Assembly (NCBI GenBank): GCA_030849075.1
Contig: JASAOO010002972.1
Coordinates: 1-15,493, forward strand
Source: Zelonia costaricensis
Taxonomy: Eukaryota > Euglenozoa > Kinetoplastea > Trypanosomatida > Trypanosomatidae
DNA: 15,493 bases
Direction of reading: 5' to 3'
Part shown: positions 8,989 through 15,493 of the stretch, in pieces
How positions within the stretch are numbered: the first letter of the stretch is position 1
Layout: every line of letters begins with the position of its first letter
Program-made: the position numbers and the translations under genes
The notes under the pieces: model-generated
Told to the model about the DNA's origin: nothing
The model's database searches: none
The model's input: only the letters and a program-made list of their open reading frames with translations

Positions 8989-9123
8989 GGTCAACAAGGG
9001 TAGGGAACAGAGAGGAGGTAGCAGGTGGGGGCGAGCGCAGACACAGACACACACACACACACCGAAAGAGGTGAACCGAGTACCGTGGATAGGTCGGAGC
9101 CGTGTAATCCTTTGTGGGTCGAG

Positions 9124-9165
9124 CTCGCGTCAAGCCAAACAACAAGAAGCACACACACGCACACG
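9124..9165 (-). promoter_or_regulatory. Predicted spliced-leader acceptor of the ABC transporter, proximal
   Basis: Read on the minus strand, a T/G/C tract with clusters such as CTTCTTGTTGTTTGG runs without any AG until AG at 9125-9124. Use of this site would give a 5'UTR of about 135 nt with no upstream AUG before the start at 8988. A second candidate lies upstream at 9246-9245; the sequence alone does not show which is preferred. Confidence 0.5.
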
Positions 9166-9211
9166 AGAAGAATGCGGTAAAGAAACCAGCCGCTTCTTTC
9201 GGGGTGTGGGC

Positions 9212-9229
9212 GTGTGTGTGTGTGTGTGT
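9212..9229. repeat. (GT)n microsatellite near the ABC 5' end
   Basis: Eighteen bases of GT on the plus strand between the two candidate acceptors of the ABC transporter. It would be CA repeat in the 5'UTR if the distal acceptor is used. Confidence 0.85.
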
Positions 9230-9244
9230 ATGGCGAAAACAAAA

Positions 9245-9330
9245 CTCAAGAGAAGTGACGCGACGAGCACAGCGGGAGCGGCGGAAAGCAAGGGGAGGCG
9301 AGGAGGGGGAGGGGGGGGCAAACAAGTGGG
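9245..9330 (-). promoter_or_regulatory. Alternative spliced-leader acceptor of the ABC transporter, distal
   Basis: On the minus strand about 80 nt (9330-9247) are C/T-rich with no AG, beginning with runs of C and ending CTTCTCTTG, followed by AG at 9246-9245. This is a strong-looking acceptor and would give a 5'UTR of about 256 nt, still without an upstream AUG. Dual acceptors are common in kinetoplastids. Confidence 0.5.
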
Positions 9331-9560
9331 CTGCGGTCACAAAGCGGACGGCGGCGACCACGATGACGCCGAGCGAGGGAGGGGAGGGGTGACCAGGTGG
9401 TGCACCACGAGAAGGGGGAGGGGGGCGATGACGAGACGGACAGGGAGCGGCGAACGAGGGAGGGACCTCCAAGACGCAGGGGGATAGAGAGAGGGACAGT
9501 CGGTGTCCCTCTTTGCCGTGAGACACCAACGCACAAACGCACACGCACCCAACGCTACTG

Positions 9561-9561
9561 N
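9561..9561. other. Single-N assembly gap
   Basis: One undetermined base between a CA-rich left flank and CCCCGCG on the right. No duplicated flank was seen. Confidence 0.9.
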
Positions 9562-9751
9562 CCCCGCGTCAGACACGGCGAGCAAGTTGGTGTGCGGTTG
9601 GGAAGGAGGGGAGTGGGTGGTGTAGAGAGGCGGAAAAGTGGAAGAGAGAGAGCAAGGGCGGCGGTAGGGCTCGCAAACCGCGCGAGCCTGCAGGAGAGGA
9701 GGCAGATGTACGGCGGGGAGAGCGGTGGCGGCACTGGCGGCGAAGCTCTTG

Positions 9752-9782
9752 TTTTTTTTTCCTACTGTGTGTGTGTGTGTGT
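9752..9782. repeat. T9 run followed by (GT)n
   Basis: Plus-strand T-run (9752-9760), five other bases, then GT (9766-9782). On the minus strand this reads CA repeat then poly(A). Confidence 0.8.
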
Positions 9783-10000
9783 ATTTGTGGGGTCGCGGAG
9801 TTGTGGCAAATGTGCAGCGGGTGGAAGAGGGACGCAATTCACGAGGAGGATCACAAGATCGAGAGAGGGAGAGGGGGGACAGTGAGGGCCAGGGAGGTAT
9901 GTCGCGAGCACGCAGGAAGGTGCGGAAGATAGACACGGCGGCTGGGCCGGCCGCAGCTGATGTGTGTGAGTGCGTGAGTTTGTGCGCGCGCTCTCCTCCC

Positions 10001-10760
10001 GACATCCCGCACGGACGCCACGCACGCCCCCTGCTGCTCATCCCGCCGCGTCCCTATTTGTTCCCCCCCTCCCCCTCCCTGCACCTCACGACAACGTACC
10101 GGCCCGCCGTGCGTGTCCTCCCACTTCCTGGCTTTCCTCAAAGAGCGTGGGTGGGTGTGCTGCCCAAGGTACGTGCGGTTGGGTGTTCACGACAGGCGCA
10201 ACGCGCGCGCACAAACGCGCCGTTCACATGGCCTCCCCGCTCGCTTGCCTCTTTTGTTTTGCTTCGTTTTTCCTTTTTTAATGTGTTGTTTGCGTCGAAG
10301 TGAGAGGGAGCCGCCTCTCGAGTCCCTGTGTAAGAAAGGAAGATGAGCGAGGTGGGATGGAGCGACGTTGGGTGAAGGAGAGGCACGTGCGTGGGCAGGA
10401 AGGGGTAGGGCAGGACACGCCCCGTCGCCTACCTCCCACCCTCACTCACACACGCAAGCACGCGCGCACACTCGCCCCAGCTCTGCTCCCGCCGCTCGAT
10501 GCCCGCTTGCGCCCTTTCCAGCGTTGCGTTGCACCGCCGTGCGTTTCCTTGCGTCTCGTCTATCCCACTCACCCACCCACCCCACACACACGCACACGCA
10601 CCGATTCCTCGCCTCAGCCGCCAGCCACCACCGCGGCGCATCGAAACCGATGTGGGAGTGCGGTAGGGAGCGTACACGGGCACCGTGACCAGGGGTGGGA
10701 GGCGGAGGAAAGGAAGTGACCGTTGAACCAGCCGCAACGCAGACACGCAAGCCCCTCCTC
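10001..10760. other. Spacer block with reversed strand bias, no gene seen
   Basis: Here the plus strand becomes C/T-rich (notably about 10010-10140 and 10420-10640), opposite to the purine-rich plus strand on both sides. Plus-strand frames are open but consist of Pro/Arg/His/Thr-rich low-complexity translation with no recognisable domain. Confidence 0.45.
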
Positions 10761-10776
10761 CCCTCCCACGCGCATC

Positions 10777-10794
10777 CACACACACACACACACA
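10777..10794. repeat. (CA)n microsatellite
   Basis: Uninterrupted CA run of 18 bases followed at once by GGTGTG. Confidence 0.85.
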
Positions 10795-11709
10795 GGTGTG
10801 GGGCAGGAAGGAACGGAAAAGGCCCTAGAGGATGTGGAGAAGGCCGAGTTCCTTAAGAACTTGTGGGTGGGTGGGACTCGGGCGGGTGCGTCGAGTGCGT
10901 TCATCTTTTCCACTGTTTTTTTTTGTTTGTATGTGTCTTTGGGTTTGTGTGTATGACGACTCAGCGGACACGGAGGCGGGGGAGGGGGGGAGGGGCCTGG
11001 ATGGGAGGCCGACGTGGAAGGGGGACAAGACAAGAAGAGGAAGAACACGAAAGGCGTGGGCAACAGACACGCACACACATGGAGAAGAGAAGAGAGAGAG
11101 ACGAAGATGAACGGAGATGAAGGCGCGCATGTCGTGGGAGGGAGAGGAGGGAGTGTGGCGGTGCCGGGTAGTGATCAAAGGGGGGGGGAACAGACGTGGT
11201 GGGTGGTGGCGCGCGCTTTTTCAGTGGATGGCGTGCCGAGGACCAGCGCGGGGGGAGGGAGTGGGGAAGTCCGGGACGATGGAGACGAGGAGAGTTGAAC
11301 ACCCACACTGCAACGCACCCACCACTGAGGGTCCGCCGCTTTCCGCCGCCCCCTTCCGCACCCCACCCCTTCCTCTCACATGCACAGACTCACACGCATG
11401 CGCAACCTCGTCTCAGTTCGTCCGCCACCGAGAGGGGGGGGGGCGAAGACGACGATCACACAACAAACACTGAGTGAGCGGGGGGGAACTGGAGGTGGAC
11501 GCGCCGGCGTGGAGGGCGTAGGAGGGAGGGGAGAAGGCGCGCACGTGCCACGACAGAGAGCCGACAGCGCGAGTGCGACGACCACAACAAACCAGCCAAG
11601 AGAAGAGGCCCCGTCACGCGGGGGGCATAGGGATGGAGGGGATAGCTAAAGCACAAACACACGTACATCACCCAACACACACGTTTTGCACGCCCTCCTC
11701 CGCTCGCTT

Positions 11710-11742
11710 GCACACACACACACACACACACACGCGCGCGCA
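11710..11742. repeat. (CA)n-(CG)n alternating purine-pyrimidine tract
   Basis: Thirty-three bases of unbroken purine-pyrimidine alternation: a CA run of about 23 bases passing into a CG run. CG and CA alternation is the classic Z-DNA-prone arrangement. Confidence 0.85.
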
Positions 11743-12698
11743 AGCACGTGCGTGCGTGCCAGGGTGTTCAGGAAAGGGGCACGTCGGTGGAGCGTGACGC
11801 AGATACAAGACGGGAGGAGTGCCGAGAAACAAGAGAGGGGGAAAAAAGGTGGTGAAGCAACAAAGGAGAAGATGAAAGCACAAGAGGAAGACGAAGACAG
11901 CAACAGCAACACGACTCGCGCTGAGAATCGCGTGCGGCGATCGAGTGGTGGGGAGACCGGTGGAGGATGCGGTAATGGGGAGAAGTGGGAGCCAGGAGAG
12001 TGAGGGAGGGAGGGGGGGGACTCAGCTCGAAACAACGTGAGGAAGGGGATTGGGAAGACGACTCGGCTCAGCTCCAGCGAATGAAGGGAACAAGGAAGAA
12101 GCTGATTTCGCTTGCGTATTGCTCTCAGCTACACACAAGTGAGACACACTCCAGCCACAGCGGCTACACACACGCGCACACACGTAGGGACGCGCGTGCA
12201 TCTCCAGGCGTACTCAGACGCACGCGTAGCACCTCATCTCAAACTGGATGCCCACACACACATATACACACACACCACAGGCACAAGCGTGCCACGCGTC
12301 GCACCTTCTACCCAGTCCATCGGCTTCGCCTTCCCCCCCCCCCCTCCTCCCTACCTCCCTCCTCACCTCCTCTACAGGAAGCGAGCCCTTTTTTGTGTGT
12401 GTTTTTGCTTTCCGTGTGCTTTGGCGTATCAAGACGACAAGACGCGTAGGAGGCAGAGACGAGGGGGGTGCTGGGGGAGGCCGCCGCGTACCTTCGTGCT
12501 TGCGGCGCACGCAGACAGGCGCGTGTATGGATGCCGGCGCGCTCGTGTCTCAACACGAAAGCTACGGCACTGCGGCGAGTAGCCTCCGAGGACGACACAA
12601 GCGGCAAAGATGATGATGATGGCACAACGTGGGAAAACAATCACGCACACATGCGCGTCATGATAGCGAACGCAGGCAAGACGCACACGCGAACCCGC

Positions 12699-12737
12699 CC
12701 ACACACCCACACACGCACACGCACACACACACACATA
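12699..12737. repeat. CA-rich tract
   Basis: CA runs interrupted by CC and CG steps, ending in CATA. Confidence 0.75.
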
Positions 12738-12795
12738 CGAGGGCAGGGGGGAGCACGAGAGGCACACTCCCTCACAGATGCCCTGAGAGCGGCGC

Positions 12796-12851
12796 GCATG
12801 CATGCATGCACCCCTCCCCCCTCCCTCTCCTCCCCCCCCCCCGGGGGGCCC
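12796..12851. repeat. GCAT palindromic repeat and C11-G6 palindrome
   Basis: A self-complementary TGCATGCATGCA (12799-12810) is followed by a pyrimidine tract, then C11 (12832-12842) directly abutting G6 (12843-12848), a perfect 12-base C6G6 palindrome. Confidence 0.8.
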
Positions 12852-13176
12852 GCCGCGCCAGAAGAAGAGCAAGAAAAACACAGAAGAGCCAGAGCAACCG
12901 CGCGCAGAAGGGCGGAGAATCAACGAAGAAGGGGGCCCTCCTTTCGTGTGCGTGTACTCCGTTCGCCCTGACCGTGTCACCGTCCCCCCCCCCGGCCCTC
13001 CTGCGTTTCCGCGCCAACCCGAATTCGCGTTCACCCCCTTCCCCCGGGTTGGGGAGAGGGGTGCGCGACAAGAACAAGGTTGAGGCACGGCAGGGGGAAG
13101 AGGAGCGGCGGTGGGAGGAGTGCGGGAGGGGGGTGGGGAAGGAGAAGAAGGGCGATCAGATTCTCAGGGTTCGAGA

Positions 13177-13197
13177 GGGGAGGGGAGGGGAGGGGGG
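13177..13197 (+). repeat. (GGGGA)3-G6 G-quadruplex motif
   Basis: Three GGGGA units followed by a run of six G, giving four G-runs of at least four with one-base A loops. Confidence 0.85.
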
Positions 13198-13839
13198 CTA
13201 CGTCGGAGGGGGGTCGGGAGAGGACGTGGTGCCCCGACACGGAGTGTACAGCGGGGGGAAAGGAAAGAGGCGCGCGACAGACACGAAGCAAGAAACATTC
13301 AAGAGACCCACGTTCGTACGCAACCTTTAGCTGTTCATTTTCTTTTTTTTCTCTCTTCTCACTTTTTTTTTTTGGTGTGTGTGGACGCTAGCAACGCATC
13401 CAGCTGCCGATTCACTCCTTGTCATTGCGTGCCCAGTGTCGTGCACCGCCGCTTCGTGGAAGCGTAAAGGCACAGGCGCACCACCACTTCGTCAGCGAAC
13501 TCGATACAGACACACACACACATACACACGTAGCACACATAGCACACCGCGCACCACACCTCGTCGCGTTTCCCTTCTGGTGTCCCCGCGTATCGCATCA
13601 TCCGGCACTCTCCGCGGCAATCTCCTGTGGCCACAACACCAATAAAAAGAAAGAGAGAACTCACACGCACACACACGCAGACAGGACAACCCTTGACCAG
13701 ACAGGCCGACAACAAGAAGGGGGGAGGAGCTGGAGCCGTGAGAGAGAGAGGCAGCGGAGAGCAAGGCGCAGGGTGCACGGAGGGAGCAAAGGCGACTCTT
13801 GCCGTCCTGCACGCACGCACACACGCACACACATACACG

Positions 13840-13843
<4 letters not shown>

Positions 13844-13870
<27 letters not shown>
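13844..13870. repeat. (CA)n microsatellite
   Basis: Uninterrupted CA dinucleotide run of 27 bases within a wider CA/CGCA-rich tract (13810-13872). Confidence 0.9.
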
Positions 13871-13944
13871 GCAACCTCGCGCATATGTTCGCGAAGATGA
13901 AGAAAGAAAAGAAAGAGCGCGTTTCACGCACCCCCCCACCACCA

Positions 13945-13964
13945 CCCCCCCAGCGGAGGGGGGG
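13945..13964. repeat. C7/G7 hairpin
   Basis: Seven C, a six-base loop AGCGGA, then seven G, giving a perfect seven-pair GC stem on either strand. Further G-runs follow to 13973. Confidence 0.75.
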
Positions 13965-14361
13965 AGGGGAGGGTGCTCACCCAGCAACATACGCCGTACT
14001 TCTTTGCGTAGCCTTCCGCACAGGTACGCACACACATATCATACAAACACACTCAGACGCACGCGCGCCCCACGCACACGGAGACCCTCACGATGGAGAG
14101 TCCCCTTGTGGGGTGCGCGGGTTTGTACGGTGCGCACAAAGGCGACACCCATGGTGCACGTACGCCACTCGCTCTCGCAACAGTGCACGCGCCGGGGCAG
14201 GGGGGAGGGGGGTAGCCACACCGTCGCAGTGTGGGGCGCCACCGGCAGGGTACACGTCCACGCACGCACAAGCGGTGTGCACTCACGCCGACACAGCACG
14301 CCATCGCCGCTCTCGAGCCACGCTCCACGGGCACACCGCGCTCTCGACGCACCGCTCCCTA

Positions 14362-14401
14362 ACACACACACAGACACACACACACACACACACACACACA
14401 C
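14362..14401. repeat. (CA)n microsatellite, longest in window
   Basis: A 40-base CA tract broken by one G at 14373, leaving 28 uninterrupted bases (14374-14401). Confidence 0.9.
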
Positions 14402-14736
14402 CTGCGAGCACGTGAGTGCACTCCGGCACAGGTGTACAGGAGCGATGCCAAAACACGCGCACAGCATACAACGCACGACACACGCACAACGCAGCACGTC
14501 AAGGCGCCTCTCCGAAAGGCCCTGGCATGTGCCACCAACAGAGCACGATGGAAGGAGAGCGCCGACGCAAATGCGTGCGTGTGCGTGTGTGTGTCTTCGC
14601 GGGGGTGTCTGTGTCTGGGTGTGCATTGCCCTTGTTGGCGTGCGTAGGAGTTGATGTGCGAGGATGCGATACAGGGACCTGAGCGGTGGGACGTGGAGGT
14701 GGGATGCCCGCGGGGTGAGAAGACGACCAGGGAAAA

Positions 14737-14769
14737 GGGAAAAGGGGGGCAGCGGGGGGGGGGGAGGGG
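14737..14769 (+). repeat. G-run cluster, G-quadruplex candidate
   Basis: G-runs of 3, 6, 11 and 4 bases separated by AAAA, CAGC and A. The G11 run is also a likely site of sequencing or length error. Confidence 0.7.
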
Positions 14770-15240
14770 AGCGACCGCGGCGAGAGGCACGCGCCCCTCC
14801 GCACGCACCGTGGATACGGAGACGCGCCCCTTCTCGCTGCCCTTCACGCATGACGAGAGTCACGCGCTTTCTCCACTTTTTCTTCTCGTTGCTTCTCATC
14901 GTGGCTTGACCGTGGCAACCCCCGCGCGGGGACAGAGGTCGCCACGGCGGTCGAGCTGCGTTGGGGAATGGGGGTGGAGAAGGATTGAAAGGGGGGATGG
15001 GGAGGAGGCAAGAGTGGAACGACTGTGAAAACAAGAAGGGCGGAGAAGTACGGAGACACTGATCGAGAGGACACGGAGACCAAAGGAACCAAAAAAAAGA
15101 CGACAGGACGCAAGAAGGGGAGAAAAGAGGGGACACACAAAGAGCACAGAAGACGCAGAAGAAGAAGAAGAGAGAACACACTGTCGCACAAACACGCAAC
15201 ACGACGCCGAGGCAGAAGCTAAGAAATACAGGAAGAAGGA

Positions 15241-15258
15241 CACACACACACACACACA
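15241..15258. repeat. (CA)n microsatellite
   Basis: Uninterrupted CA run of 18 bases near the right end of the window. Confidence 0.85.
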
Positions 15259-15493
15259 TACACCCGAACCTTGCATGATACGGCATCATTGCACTCTCCC
15301 GCCCTTTGCCATCCGTGTCTTTTGACGCTTCGTCATGCCCACGTCTGTGCGCTCCCCTGCTGTGCTCTGTGTGTGGTTGCTTGTTTAGCTTCTTCTTCTT
15401 TTTCGGTGAGAAGGGGTGTGGCACCACGTAGTGCACCGATGCGCGGAGATATATAGAGTCCAATACAGTGGGTGTGTGACTGGAGCAGGTGCG

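Larger units (their letters stand above)
9331..10000. other. Purine-rich spacer, no gene seen
   Basis: The plus strand is dominated by GA and G-runs, with a single N at 9561, a T9 run (9752-9760) followed by a GT tract (9766-9782), and no recognisable gene. It may hold the 3' end of the next gene upstream, which lies beyond the window. Confidence 0.5.
10761..12090. other. Purine-rich spacer with Z-prone CA/CG tract, no gene seen
   Basis: Mostly G/A-rich on the plus strand, with a short C-rich interlude (about 11330-11400), CA tracts (10777-10794, 11711-11733) and a T9 run (10916-10924) followed by GT-rich sequence. No protein or RNA gene was recognised. Confidence 0.5.
12091..13340. other. 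Spacer with CA, C-run and G-run blocks, no gene seen
   Basis: From 12120 to 12740 the plus strand is rich in CA repeats; 12810-13080 has long C-runs, including a C/G palindrome; 13080-13270 is G-rich. No coding region was recognised: the open frames are repeat translations such as His-Thr and Pro-rich strings. Confidence 0.5.
13341..15493. other. CA-rich to purine-rich spacer up to window end, no gene seen
   Basis: From 13341 to 14580 the plus strand is C/A-rich with the two longest CA microsatellites of the window; from 14640 to 15230 it is purine-rich with a strong G-run cluster; 15290-15400 is pyrimidine-rich. Open frames of over 400 codons exist on both strands but are Cys/Val or His/Thr repeat translations and lack a proper ATG start or any domain. 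This is probably the 3' flank of a minus-strand gene beyond the window. Confidence 0.5.

Noticed and set aside
7144..9003. Plus-strand frames antisense to the ABC transporter
   Set aside because: Shadows of a GC-rich coding region; no motif and no acceptor-like signal upstream.
8989..9060. Twenty-four-codon N-terminal extension of the ABC transporter
   Set aside because: Starts at GTG within a CA/GT tract and adds a Cys-Val repeat; the ATG at 8988 gives a presequence-like N-terminus.
7889..9544. Second long minus-strand frame overlapping the ABC transporter
   Set aside because: It is the shifted-frame shadow of the ABC gene, caused by high third-position GC, and the true frame has all ABC motifs.
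13810..13872. Regular CA/CGCA units considered as an array of CRISPR type
   Set aside because: Simple dinucleotide repeats without spacers, in a eukaryotic genome.
13419..14654. Open frame of about 410 codons on the plus strand
   Set aside because: His-Thr repeat translation of CA microsatellites, lying antisense to both real genes' direction, with no recognisable domain.
14039..15463. Open frame of about 470 codons on the minus strand
   Set aside because: It opens at TTG, not ATG, and its translation is dominated by Cys-Val strings from GT/CA repeats and Pro/Arg/Ser low complexity. No domain or conserved motif is visible.
1..15493. tRNA, rRNA, snRNA or snoRNA genes
   Set aside because: No tRNA-like B-box with cloverleaf, rRNA segment or convincing paired C/D boxes was recognised by eye; isolated TGATGA-like strings (for example near position 17) are not enough.

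Overview
The window looks like nuclear DNA of a Leishmania-type trypanosomatid (Leishmaniinae). Two intronless, GC-rich genes lie on the minus strand. Each is preceded on the coding strand by a pyrimidine tract and an AG of the kind used for spliced-leader trans-splicing. They are separated by very long spacers filled with (CA)n/(GT)n runs, polypurine tracts and G-runs. The window holds four single-N gaps (2000, 4916, 5917, 9561), so it comes from a draft assembly. The species cannot be fixed from the sequence alone.

Transcription runs right to left. From right to left the layout is: (a) 15493 to about 9246, about 6.2 kb with no credible protein gene, a mosaic of simple repeats and strand-biased blocks; (b) 9245-8989, the probable 5'UTR of an ABC transporter with two candidate acceptor sites; (c) 8988-6991, a complete 665-residue ABCB half-transporter resembling mitochondrial ABCB10/Mdl1; (d) 6990-3619, the 3' flank of that gene, about 3.4 kb of simple-sequence DNA; (e) 3618-3485, the probable 5'UTR of an RNA-binding protein; (f) 3484-2624, a 286-residue single-RRM protein of the kinetoplastid UBP type with a methionine-rich tail; (g) 2623-1, its 3' flank.

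The two proteins have no evident shared pathway. Same-strand neighbours in kinetoplastids are normally co-transcribed without being functionally linked, and expression is then set by trans-splicing, polyadenylation and 3'UTR-binding proteins, the class to which the RRM protein belongs. From memory, not checked, UBP-type RNA-binding genes and an ABCB half-transporter lie close together on Leishmania chromosome 25, which would fit this window.

I found no clear new biological system. The points most worth a second look are the methionine-rich tail of the RRM protein, the size of the gene-free stretch upstream of the transporter, a repeated CA-tract/poly(A) module on the coding strand, several strong G-quadruplex motifs, and an assembly gap flanked by an exact 40-bp duplication.
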